A stretch of 24,670 nt of DNA from Paludibacteraceae bacterium (GCA_016292775.1 JAEDFN010000025.1:1-24670); one strand, 5' to 3'. Positions 7,463 through 13,960 are shown, counted from the first letter of the stretch. Program-made: numbers and translations. The notes: generated from the letters alone by a model not told the origin.

Positions 7463-7829
7463 ATTATATAAATTAATGGTCTGTAATTTACAATATTATC
7501 GTTTTGGTTTAATATAAGTAAAGAATCTTGCAGCACGATGAGGCACGCCGGATTCCACTTCAGGAAGAGCTGCCACTCCGGGTATAGAGAAGATGAATTT
7601 TCTAAAATTTGCAGCATCACTCTTTTTTTCATAGATGGAATCATACAATGCGCGAACTTGCAAGAGAGTGAATTTTTTCGGCACCAACTCAAACAAAAGA
7701 TGGGGTTCGGACTTAATCATCATCTTGATATTTTCCAATGCATCACGGATAATATCCTTATGGTCGAAAGCAAGATTTAGGTTTTTACACTCACTAACAT
7801 CAACCCATTCGGCATACATACCATCACTA
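7435..7829. repeat. Direct repeat, copy A (3' part of Nudix regulator gene plus terminator arm)
   Basis: About 395 bp match 10123-10518 in the same orientation with roughly fifteen differences by eye. The differences cluster near both ends, and the central ~200 bp look identical. The copies bracket about 2.3 kb holding the ATPase gene and the mobile-element fragments. Confidence 0.9.
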
Positions 7830-7852
7830 TTCTCAACAATGGCATTTTCCAA
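7496..7852 (-). pseudogene. 5'-truncated copy of the Nudix/HTH regulator gene
   Basis: From 7829 down to the stop at 7496 this matches the C-terminal part of the intact regulator at 10185-10889, beginning at its SDGMYAEWVDV block. It covers the winged-helix half and the end of the Nudix domain. Upstream of 7829 the sequence diverges completely, and only a TTG at 7852 could open the frame. The whole catalytic-box part of the Nudix fold is missing. It is a gene fragment created when the surrounding block was duplicated. If it were translated from the TTG it would give a 118-residue stand-alone winged helix, which I consider unlikely because no promoter box is visible. Confidence 0.88.
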
Positions 7853-7925
7853 CGATTATATGCTTTGTGAAATGCTTGGTCTTTCTATATGAATATATCT
7901 CATAATATAGCAGTTTTTGTCTTAC

Positions 7926-7966
7926 AGCAAGAAAACAAGTGTGTTATGCACTTGTTTTCGATTGCT
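7926..7966. repeat. Hairpin-forming inverted repeat
   Basis: GAAAACAAGTG at 7931-7941 pairs perfectly with 7949-7959 around a 7-nt loop. An outer AGCAA/TTGCT pair extends the stem after a 2-nt bulge. It lies in the non-coding gap between the Nudix gene fragment and the ATPase gene and has no U-tract on either strand, so its role is unclear. Confidence 0.6.
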
Positions 7967-8018
7967 ATATATTTTAATTGGCAGTTATAACTCATTGTGA
8001 TACAGTGATTAAACATAA

Positions 8019-8060
8019 ATATACCAATTAAGCATGATTTAACATGCTTAATTGGTATAT
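8019..8060 (-). terminator. Strong palindrome, probable terminator of the ATPase gene
   Basis: A perfect 18-bp stem, ATATACCAATTAAGCATG at 8019-8036 and its complement at 8043-8060, with a 6-nt loop, starts 4 nt after the stop of the minus-strand ATPase gene. The downstream RNA is U-rich (UUUAUGUUU), consistent with termination. Confidence 0.7.
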
Positions 8061-8064
8061 CGTT

Positions 8065-9534
8065 CTATAATCCATATAAAAAGCGTGTATTCTCTAACGT
8101 ATTTTTAGCTACAGTGTATGTATAACAAGCAACAGGCATAAAGTGAAGAACGACATTATCCATTTCCTTCATCATCGTTACTGTTTCGCTTGTGACTATT
8201 GCATCAGTTAGCCCATTCTTTGGCATATACCATAATAAAGACTCAAGTTCTCCTGGACGTTCTGTGTATCGGTCCGACCATTTGATTTCGACAGCCCATT
8301 GGGGCTTTTGCCTACCCGTATCTATACCAACAATATCTACTTCGCCTTGAGTTTTTTTGTTGAGTCTCCAGTTCGCGAATGTGATAACGGAATCTGTACT
8401 TTGTCGTGGAATCCATTGAGCATACACTGCTGTTTCCACCATATCGCCAATTTCATCATCTGTTACTCTGATAGGCTGAAAGAGGGCACATCTTAATGAC
8501 GGATTGGTCAAATATATTTTGAAACTTGTTTCTCTTTGATATCTTTTTGCATTATCATCGGTTCTATGTATTACCCGAATTAAGAAAGCGGTTTCTAAAT
8601 AGCTTATATATTTTCTCAGTAAATCTTTTCTTACTCCAGATTCCTTTGACATAGTCTCATAAGAGAATTGACTGCCAGAATGGTAGGCAATCATTGTGAA
8701 TAAGGAATTTAGTTCTTGAACATCTTGGATGCCATATAAACTAGGTAAATCTCGCAATAACACTTTATCAATAATGTCATGACGGATAAACTGTCCTGGA
8801 TTTTCTTGGATTTTTTCAGAGAATACGACCTCTGGATAACCTCCATAATTAATGTAATCGATAAATAATTTATTTAGTTTATCAATATCTATTGTGCCAA
8901 AACAGTCAATTTCGTTACCTTTCCATTGCATCTTACGTGGAATCATCAACTGTTCATATCCTTTTAAATGGATATATTCATAAAATGTCAATGGGGGTAA
9001 ATTGAAATCTGTAAATCGTCCAGCTCCACTTTCATTGCTTCGCCTTTTTAATTCAGCAGCAGCAGATCCACTCGCCACAAATTTCACATTTTTGTATGTA
9101 TCAACCAAAGATTTTAGGTTTATCTCCCAATCTTTTAAGTATTGAATCTCATCGAAGAAAACAAAAAACTGTTCATGATCATCCTCTGACTTTCCTAAAG
9201 TCTGTTTTGAAAGATTGAACAATTGTTCCAAATATATTTTGTTATAAATTGGAGTTTCAACTGAAATATAAATAATGTTTTGTTGTGGTACTCCTTCTGT
9301 TAACAAACGGGCTATAGTATGGTATATCATAACTGTCTTGCCGACACGTCTAGGTCCCATCAGTATGACTGCACGTTTCAAATCTGTATTTGTAACTAGG
9401 GAGTAAAATATATCCAAGTATAGCCTCGGCTGCATGTCTTGATAGAAATCTGGTATTTCACCTTCTGTCCACCATGGATTATCAACTCGAAGTCTTCCAA
9501 TAATTTGCTTCTCCAGTAATTCTGTATATTCCAT
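8065..9534 (-). CDS. AAA_14 ATPase with DUF4143 (PD-(D/E)XK-like) C-terminus
   Basis: A 489-residue protein of the large ATPase family common in Bacteroidota and archaea. Walker A is GPRRVGKT (60-67), Walker B is FFVFFDEIQ (123-131) and a sensor-like VASGSAAAEL lies at 153-162. A helix-turn-helix-like stretch follows at about 292-320. The C-terminal DUF4143 part shows the nuclease-fold pattern GEVDIVGID (397-405) and VEIKWS (415-420), with D400, E416 and K418 in catalytic spacing; whether it cuts DNA is not known. The function of the family is unsettled and no partner gene is adjacent. It stands alone between directly repeated Nudix gene sequences with mobile-element fragments upstream, so it looks like accessory cargo. 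A possible promoter lies at 9565-9572 and an 18-bp palindrome follows the stop. Confidence 0.9.
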   Translation of the reverse strand: MEYTELLEKQIIGRLRVDNPWWTEGEIPDFYQDMQPRLYLDIFYSLVTNTDLKRAVILMGPRRVGKTVMIYHTIARLLTEGVPQQNIIYISVETPIYNKIYLEQLFNLSKQTLGKSEDDHEQFFVFFDEIQYLKDWEINLKSLVDTYKNVKFVASGSAAAELKRRSNESGAGRFTDFNLPPLTFYEYIHLKGYEQLMIPRKMQWKGNEIDCFGTIDIDKLNKLFIDYINYGGYPEVVFSEKIQENPGQFIRHDIIDKVLLRDLPSLYGIQDVQELNSLFTMIAYHSGSQFSYETMSKESGVRKDLLRKYISYLETAFLIRVIHRTDDNAKRYQRETSFKIYLTNPSLRCALFQPIRVTDDEIGDMVETAVYAQWIPRQSTDSVITFANWRLNKKTQGEVDIVGIDTGRQKPQWAVEIKWSDRYTERPGELESLLWYMPKNGLTDAIVTSETVTMMKEMDNVVLHFMPVACYTYTVAKNTLENTRFLYGL

Positions 9535-9564
9535 ATAATGCCATTTATTATATTATTTATGATA

Positions 9565-9572
9565 CAAAATTA
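9565..9572 (-). promoter_or_regulatory. Candidate -7 box of the ATPase gene
   Basis: On the minus strand TAATTTTG fits TAnnTTTG and ends 30 nt before the ATG. A weak CTTG lies 20 nt upstream of it in the place of a -33 element. Confidence 0.45.
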
Positions 9573-9620
9573 CACCTTTAATTCCAAATAAGCAAGAAAA
9601 CAGCACTTTATTTTGCTATT

Positions 9621-9944
9621 ATGTGGAAATTTAAGGCAAAAAATATGTTTTTGCAACCTAAAATCCCCAATTGTAACTTTATAATTTGTATTTCCGAAAC
9701 ATGGAAGAAGGGCTATGCCGAACGAGCACATTATTCGCTCGGTCTGTTCTTGGTACAGTATCTCTACAATGGATTCAACATGGCCGATGTTTATCTGGAC
9801 ACATACCCGATTGAAATGCAGATGGAGTTCAACTCCAAACTGCTTGTTCTCGATAAGGAATCAGCCGAACGGAATGAACTGATGACAAAACTCTCGAAGT
9901 TGTCAAATCAGGAGCTTGCACAACTTCTCGCAAAAGCAATGTAG
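9621..9944 (+). pseudogene. Unrecognised gene fragment, probably the 3' end of a transferred gene
   Basis: A frame of 107 residues whose first ~24 residues look like translated AT-rich spacer. From about 9690 the sequence becomes clearly richer in GC than its surroundings and reads like genuine protein: KGYAERAHYSLGLFLVQYLY, then a stretch with DVYLDTYPIEM, and a leucine-rich C-terminal helix LSKLSNQELAQLLAKAM. I do not recognise the family. The lack of a proper start region, the abrupt change in base composition and the IS3 fragment 25 bp downstream suggest a truncated C-terminal piece left by recombination. A complete small gene cannot be excluded. Confidence 0.45.
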
Positions 9945-9968
9945 AACCTGTATAATAATATATAATTT

Positions 9969-10160
9969 ATGAAGAGTATATTTGATATATTAAGCGACGT
10001 GAGCAATTTCCCCGAGTTGCGAGCAATTAAACGACAAGGACGACCACCCAAAGATATGGCACGACCAAAGAAAAGAGAACCGCAAACAGAACTGGAGAAA
10101 CTTCAGGCAGAGAACCTAGGACCTCCGGATTATGAAGAGTCGGGCTATAATTATTTATAA
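9969..10160 (+). pseudogene. Truncated IS3-family transposase OrfA fragment
   Basis: A 63-residue frame. Its middle, RQGRPPKDMARPKKREPQ followed by TELEKLQAENL (about residues 22-50), matches the linker and start of the leucine-zipper of IS3-type OrfA proteins, where the sequence would normally go on through further LRxEN repeats. Instead it breaks off after QAENL at about 10115 and runs into the repeat block shared with 7435, giving the unrelated tail PPDYEESGYNYL. The N-terminal HTH is missing or replaced. It is therefore a relic with both ends lost, and its right junction marks the recombination point that removed the left arm of the Nudix gene's terminator. Confidence 0.65.
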
Positions 10161-10518
10161 ATTAATGGTCTGTAATTTAAGATATTATCGTTTTGGTTTT
10201 ATATAAGTAAAATATCTTGCAGCGCGATGAGGCACGCCGGATTCCACTTCAGGAAGAGCTGCAACACCGGGTATAGAGAAGATGAATTTTCTAAAATTTG
10301 CAGCATCACTCTTTTTTTCATAGATGGAATCATACAATGCGCGAACTTGCAAGAGAGTGAATTTTTTCGGCACCAACTCAAACAAAAGATGGGGTTCGGA
10401 CTTAATCATCATCTTGATATTTTCCAATGCATCACGGATAATATCCTTATGGTCGAAAGCAAGATGTAGTTTTTTACATTCACTAACATCAACCCATTCG
10501 GCATACATACCATCACTA
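10123..10518. repeat. Direct repeat, copy B (3' part of intact Nudix regulator gene)
   Basis: Matches 7435-7829 as described there. Copy B is continuous with the full-length gene at 10185-10889, so it is the parental copy, while copy A is cut at 7829. On its left the block joins the IS3 orfA fragment. Confidence 0.9.
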
Positions 10519-10889
10519 CTTTTCAGGCTAACCTTTTTACCTAATTTGATTAAAGCAACATAACCTACGGTAACCAAGCGAGTTATACCGAGGGAGACAA
10601 CCTTTTGCGTCCATAAAACATCGGCATCGGAGCTACGAACAGGATTTCCAAAAGCCTTAAATTGACGAAGATATATTTTAGAGAGCCCGGTATATTCTTC
10701 CAAAATTCTGGTTGCCGCAGAGTCCAAATCCTCTTCAGATTTTATAATACTACCCGGTAGTTTAACATTATTAACTACAACGGTAGAGTTGTCGACATCT
10801 TTTTTGACGACCAACACCTTTAATTGACGCTCATCGTAACCGAATACAACGCAATCGACAGAAATCTGGGGATAATATAAGCAACTCAT
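10185..10889 (-). CDS. NrtR/AraR-like Nudix-related transcriptional regulator
   Basis: A 234-residue protein with an N-terminal Nudix fold (about 6-140) and a C-terminal winged helix (about 150-225). The Nudix box is degenerate: LPGSIIKSEEDLDSAATRIL then EEYTGL keeps the EE pair but lacks the canonical R-E and G spacing. The fold is thus probably a ligand sensor and not a hydrolase. The DNA-binding part contains RALYDSIYEKKSDAANFRKF, typical of this family. NrtR proteins respond to ADP-ribose, and Bacteroides relatives such as AraR respond to sugars; no NAD or sugar genes adjoin here, so the ligand is unknown. A perfect inverted repeat at 10906-10933 could be its own operator. The 3' part is duplicated at 7496-7829. 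Confidence 0.88.
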   Translation of the reverse strand: MSCLYYPQISVDCVVFGYDERQLKVLVVKKDVDNSTVVVNNVKLPGSIIKSEEDLDSAATRILEEYTGLSKIYLRQFKAFGNPVRSSDADVLWTQKVVSLGITRLVTVGYVALIKLGKKVSLKSSDGMYAEWVDVSECKKLHLAFDHKDIIRDALENIKMMIKSEPHLLFELVPKKFTLLQVRALYDSIYEKKSDAANFRKFIFSIPGVAALPEVESGVPHRAARYFTYIKPKR

Positions 10890-10905
10890 AAAAACAATTT
10901 TTTAC

Positions 10906-10933
10906 TTTCTATTCATAAATATAAGAATAGAAA
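10906..10933 (-). promoter_or_regulatory. Candidate operator upstream of the Nudix regulator gene
   Basis: TTTCTATTC (10906-10914) and GAATAGAAA (10925-10933) form a perfect 9-bp inverted repeat with a 10-nt AT-only spacer, starting 16 nt upstream of the ATG. Family members are dimeric and often autoregulatory, which makes this a plausible binding site. Confidence 0.5.
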
Positions 10934-11054
10934 ATACAAGAAGAGAGAGTATTAAAAATCTTTCAAAAGTAATAAAAAAACGATTTATATGCAAATCTTA
11001 GAGCGAAATAATTCAGCACTTCGAGAATAAACATAATAAATACATATCAATCAA

Positions 11055-11125
11055 TATATTAACAAAAGAGAATACCCTATCAAAGGATGAATATAAAAAA
11101 CATCTTTGGTAGGGTATTAACTTAT
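11055..11125. repeat. 71-bp direct repeat, copy 1
   Basis: Identical over all 71 bp to 11641-11711 in the same orientation. It contains the hairpin at 11071-11118. The two copies flank the small HTH gene and its upstream tandem array. Confidence 0.95.
11071..11118 (-). terminator. Hairpin downstream of the HTH gene (copy 1)
   Basis: AATACCCTATCAAAGGATG pairs almost perfectly with CATCTTTGGTAGGGTATT around an 11-nt AT-rich loop. It begins 31 nt after the stop of the HTH gene on the minus strand and probably ends its transcript. Confidence 0.65.
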
Positions 11126-11149
11126 TATTTAATAACACTTTCGCTTGTT

Positions 11150-11353
11150 TCATAATTCAACAGATTTACCCGGCAGCATTTGCGAACCGAAAAGTTTCAA
11201 AACCTGATTAACCTTGTCGAGGCGAAGCGTCTCTTTCCCTTGCTCCAGTTCGCGTACAAAGCGAAGACCGACTCCTGCTTTCTGAGATAGATCAACCTGA
11301 GTAAGTCCGAATTCCTTACGTTTCTCCTTGACATATTTTGCTAACACATTCAT
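11150..11353 (-). CDS. HipB/y4mF-like XRE helix-turn-helix regulator, orphan
   Basis: A 67-residue DNA-binding protein starting MNVLAKYVKEKRKEFGLTQV; a TTG seven codons upstream is less likely because it lies in the -7 box. The HTH is LTQVDLSQKAGVGLRFVREL (about 18-37), followed by EQGKETLRLDKVNQVLKLFG. This is the y4mF/HipB type, normally the antitoxin and autorepressor paired with a HipA kinase. No hipA or other toxin gene follows: the 260 bp beyond the stop hold only a hairpin and AT-rich spacer. It is therefore an orphan or the survivor of a lost toxin-antitoxin pair. Its promoter is overlapped by an inverted operator-like repeat (11356-11414). Identical 71-bp repeats flank the whole unit. 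Confidence 0.85.
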   Translation of the reverse strand: MNVLAKYVKEKRKEFGLTQVDLSQKAGVGLRFVRELEQGKETLRLDKVNQVLKLFGSQMLPGKSVEL

Positions 11354-11355
11354 AA

Positions 11356-11414
11356 TATACCCTTTTGGGTGCAAAGATAATAAAATTATTTTAAACTACA
11401 CCATTAAGGGTATA
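11356..11414 (-). promoter_or_regulatory. Operator-like inverted repeat around the HTH gene promoter
   Basis: TATACCCTTTTGGGTG at 11356-11371 and CACCATTAAGGGTATA at 11399-11414 are inverted relative to each other with 13 of 16 positions matching. The -7 box TATCTTTG (minus strand, 11372-11379) directly abuts the promoter-proximal site, and the distal site falls near the -33 region. This fits autorepression by the HTH protein. Confidence 0.6.
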
Positions 11415-11456
11415 AAATTACAACATAAAATAGTATTAATACCCGATAGGTTATAA

Positions 11457-11532
11457 TTTCATCGTATTTTCATCGTATTTTCATCGTATTTTCATCGTAT
11501 TTTCATCGTAATTTCATCGTAATTTCATCGTA
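11457..11532. repeat. 11-bp-period tandem array, seven units
   Basis: CATCGTA recurs at 11460, 11471, 11482, 11493, 11504, 11515 and 11526, exactly every 11 bp. The first four full units are CATCGTATTTT; then the spacer changes to AATTT in the remaining ones. An 11-bp period is not a multiple of three, so this is not coding, and it is close to one helical turn of DNA. It lies about 100 bp upstream of the HTH gene. In the 11354-11730 interval I see no gene apart from this array, the operator and the 71-bp repeat. Confidence 0.95.
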
Positions 11533-11640
11533 ATTTTTCCATAATTTCTCCTACTAAATAATATAAATATTATCTACACAAATCACACAAGGAAATAATT
11601 CATCGCTACTAAAGTATCATTATAAATATGTAAAATTCGG

Positions 11641-11711
11641 TATATTAACAAAAGAGAATACCCTATCAAAGGATGAATATAAAAAACATCTTTGGTAGGG
11701 TATTAACTTAT
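11641..11711. repeat. 71-bp direct repeat, copy 2
   Basis: Identical to 11055-11125. It begins 19 nt beyond the 3' end of ssrA on the minus strand and contains the hairpin that probably terminates ssrA, so this is likely the original copy. Confidence 0.95.
11657..11704 (-). terminator. Probable terminator of ssrA (copy 2 of the hairpin)
   Basis: The same near-perfect 18-19-bp stem as at 11071-11118, beginning 26 nt after the tmRNA 3' end. U-rich sequence follows on the minus strand (CUCUUUUGUUAAUAUA). Confidence 0.65.
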
Positions 11712-11730
11712 ATAGTGACAAAAAAAGTAG

Positions 11731-12125
11731 TGGAGCTGACGGGATTCGAACCCGTGTCCGAACGAGGAAGCAATACGCTTTCTACATGCTTATCTTCGCT
11801 TTGGTTTTCGAGCAGCAGCAAGACCGAAGCCACCAACTGCTACCTTATCTGCTAAAAATTTCATGCTGATATCGCAGCATAAGAGCACTATCTCCAAATT
11901 ATCCACACCTCTGAGCCGGACCGCCTTGGAGCGTAGCATCCGAGAGATGTCTCGTTTCAGCACCTTGTGCCGAAATTAAGCAAGTCTACTGTACTTCGAC
12001 TTAGGCAGCGAGAGCGTAGTTATTTTCGCCAGTTATAATTTACCTGCTAAGATTAAAGTGCGTAACAGACAATGCACTGCATGCTTACATACCTCTTCTA
12101 CTCGCCGTCGAAACCAAACAGCCCC
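11731..12125 (-). ncRNA. ssrA: Transfer-messenger RNA (tmRNA)
   Basis: About 395 nt on the minus strand. The 5' end begins GGGGCUGUUUGGUUUCGACGG and the 3' end carries the T-arm GGACACGGGUUCGAAUCCCG followed by UCAGCUCC and the discriminator A. The acceptor arms GGGGCUG and CAGCUCC pair with one G-U. CCA is not encoded. The tag frame at 12001-12030 reads GENNYALAA and ends in UAA. The RNA rescues stalled ribosomes together with SmpB and tags the products for proteolysis. Downstream lies the 71-bp repeat with a terminator hairpin; upstream is the repeat element 12133-12315 and then rny on the same strand. Confidence 0.97.
12001..12030 (-). other. ssrA: tmRNA tag reading frame
   Basis: The codons GGC GAA AAT AAC TAC GCT CTC GCT GCC then TAA encode GENNYALAA. 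The LAA end is the degradation signal read by ClpXP-type proteases. Confidence 0.93.
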
Positions 12126-12132
12126 GAGAAGG

Positions 12133-12315
12133 AATTCATTTCCGTTGGAATGTTACGTCAAAACACCTACAGGAGGAACTAACCTACTTACAACCATCGA
12201 AGTAATACTTTTCCGTTGCGATGTTACGTCATAACACCTGTAGGAGGAAACGAACCTACAAGAAATTATCACGCCTCAACAGAGGGATGTTACGTCATTA
12301 CAACGGAAATGAATT
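12133..12315. repeat. Repeat element with 15-bp inverted ends between rny and ssrA
   Basis: AATTCATTTCCGTTG at 12133-12147 is the exact complement of 12301-12315. Between them TTTCCGTTG-n-n-ATGTTACGTCA-AACACCT is repeated: ATGTTACGTCA occurs at 12150, 12221 and 12287 (spacings 71 and 66). Two of the copies are followed by CCTACAGGAGG or CCTGTAGGAGG, whose inner 8 bp are complementary to each other. The element fills almost the entire gap between the rny stop (12318) and the ssrA 5' end (12125), so it must contain or overlap the ssrA promoter, although I see no clean TAnnTTTG box. Confidence 0.8.
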
Positions 12316-12317
12316 AA

Positions 12318-13877
12318 TTATTTAGCATAACTTACGGAACGAGTTTCGCGGATTACAGTAATTTTCACTTGTCCCGGATAAGTCATTTCATCTTGAATTT
12401 TCTTAGCTATATCGTAAGAAAGAGTTTCAACCGTTTTATCATCAACCTTATCGGCGCCGACGATAACGCGAAGTTCTCTACCGGCTTGAATGGCATAAGT
12501 TTTAATAACGCCCGGATAGGATAGAGCGAGATTTTCGAGGTCGTTAAGGCGTTTAATATAAGCCTCAACGATTTCACGACGGGCACCCGGACGGGCACCG
12601 GAGATAGCGTCACACACTTGCACGATAGGGGCGAGGAGGGAAGTCATCTCCACCTCGTCGTGGTGAGCACCGATAGCGTTGCAAACGTCGGCTTTCTCTT
12701 TATATTTTTCGGCAAGATTCATACCGAGTATTGCGTGTGGCAATTCAGGTTGGTCGTCAGGCACTTTACCTATATCGTGTAGCAAACCGGCGCGTTTTGC
12801 TTTTTGAGGGTTAAGACCCAATTCGGCCGCCATAATGGCGCAGAGGTTTGCAGTTTCACGGGCGTGTTGCAGTAAGTTTTGACCGTAAGAAGAACGATAT
12901 TTCATTTTACCTACGAGACGGATTAATTCCGGATGCAAGCCATGAATACCGAGGTCGATAGTAGTACGTTTACCGATTTCAACGATTTCATCCTCCACTT
13001 GTTTACGTGTTTTAGCAACCACCTCCTCAATACGAGCCGGGTGAATACGTCCATCGACAACGAGTTGATGCAGAGCGAGGCGGGCAATTTCACGACGCAC
13101 GGGGTCGAAACCGGAAAGAACGATAGCTTCCGGAGTATCGTCGACGATAATTTCAACACCTGTAGCGGCTTCGAGGGCACGAATATTTCTACCTTCGCGG
13201 CCGATAATACGTCCTTTAACCTCGTCGCTATCGATATTGAAAACGGTAACGGAATTCTCTATCGCCGTCTCTGTAGCTACGCGTTGGATAGTTTGCACAA
13301 TGATACGTTTAGCCTCTTTATTGGCGGATAGTTTGGCATCCTCCATAATTTCGGTGACATAAGCCATAGCTTCCGTTTTAGCCTCATCTTTGATAGACTC
13401 CACGAGTTGCTCTTTGGCTTGTTGTGCGGAGAGACCGGCTACTTCAGCGAGTTTTTCAGTAACTTCGGCTTGTTTTTGATCTAACTCCGTCTTTTTAACA
13501 TCCACATCTGCCAATTGTTTTTCAAGGTTGGCACGGACATTATCCAATTCACTATTTTTTCGGTCGAGTTCCTTTTGTTTTTGATTGAGTTGTTGCTCTT
13601 TTTGTTGAGCGCGAGACTCACTTTGTTGAGCTCGATTTTCGATTTGTTGAATTTTTGAATTGCGAGCTTGAACCTCTTTTTCGAATTCAGCTTTCATATT
13701 CAAAAACTTCTCTTTAGCTTCAAGTAATTTACTTTTCTTTAAATTTTCTCCTTGCTCTTCCGCCTCTTTAATTTTTTCCGCCACTCTACTTTTGAGCACG
13801 AATATGGTAATAAAATACCCTATACCGCAGCCCAGAAGCAAGCCTACAACAGCAAGTATAATAACTAAATAATCCAT
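12318..13877 (-). CDS. rny: Ribonuclease Y
   Basis: A 519-residue membrane-anchored endoribonuclease that starts mRNA decay. An N-terminal transmembrane helix (about 4-27) is followed by a long coiled coil rich in Lys, Glu and Gln (about 30-165), a KH RNA-binding domain with GRIIGREGRNIRALEAATGV (about 222-241), and an HD metal-dependent phosphohydrolase domain with RAGLLHDIGKVPDD, where H and D are the metal ligands. The length is typical. The gene lies downstream of zapA on the same strand, but a hairpin followed by eight U residues sits 27 nt before the start codon, so its transcription may be attenuated. The ssrA gene is 192 bp further downstream. Confidence 0.96.
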   Translation of the reverse strand: MDYLVIILAVVGLLLGCGIGYFITIFVLKSRVAEKIKEAEEQGENLKKSKLLEAKEKFLNMKAEFEKEVQARNSKIQQIENRAQQSESRAQQKEQQLNQKQKELDRKNSELDNVRANLEKQLADVDVKKTELDQKQAEVTEKLAEVAGLSAQQAKEQLVESIKDEAKTEAMAYVTEIMEDAKLSANKEAKRIIVQTIQRVATETAIENSVTVFNIDSDEVKGRIIGREGRNIRALEAATGVEIIVDDTPEAIVLSGFDPVRREIARLALHQLVVDGRIHPARIEEVVAKTRKQVEDEIVEIGKRTTIDLGIHGLHPELIRLVGKMKYRSSYGQNLLQHARETANLCAIMAAELGLNPQKAKRAGLLHDIGKVPDDQPELPHAILGMNLAEKYKEKADVCNAIGAHHDEVEMTSLLAPIVQVCDAISGARPGARREIVEAYIKRLNDLENLALSYPGVIKTYAIQAGRELRVIVGADKVDDKTVETLSYDIAKKIQDEMTYPGQVKITVIRETRSVSYAK

Positions 13878-13904
13878 TATTTATAAATTTCTAAAATTAT
13901 TAAT

Positions 13905-13960
13905 AAAAAAAAGCACTTCATACACCATAAACCGACTCGGAGTAATGGAGGAAGAAGTGC
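13905..13960 (-). terminator. Terminator-like hairpin between zapA and rny
   Basis: On the minus strand GCACTTC (13960-13954) pairs with GAAGTGC (13919-13913), enclosing a second CCAT/ATGG pairing, and is followed directly by eight T (13912-13905). A smaller hairpin, ATAGCGG-TTTTG-CCGTTAT (13992-13974), precedes it just after the zapA stop. The rny ATG comes only 27 nt after the T-run, which leaves almost no space for a separate promoter. Confidence 0.7.

Noticed and set aside
7538..7892. Plus-strand open frames over the Nudix gene fragment (and the equivalents at 10227-10563)
   Set aside because: They are antisense shadows of the regulator gene that appear twice only because the block is duplicated.
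11460..11532. CRISPR-like short regular repeats
   Set aside because: The units are 11 bp in direct tandem with no unique spacers and no cas genes nearby, so this is a simple tandem array.
11673..11855. 60-residue open frame on the plus strand
   Set aside because: It runs antisense through the 3' end of tmRNA and through the repeated hairpin; its apparent peptide is a translation of RNA-gene sequence.
12933..13331. 132-residue open frame opposite rny
   Set aside because: It is fully antisense to the KH/HD part of RNase Y, with no promoter and no recognisable domain.
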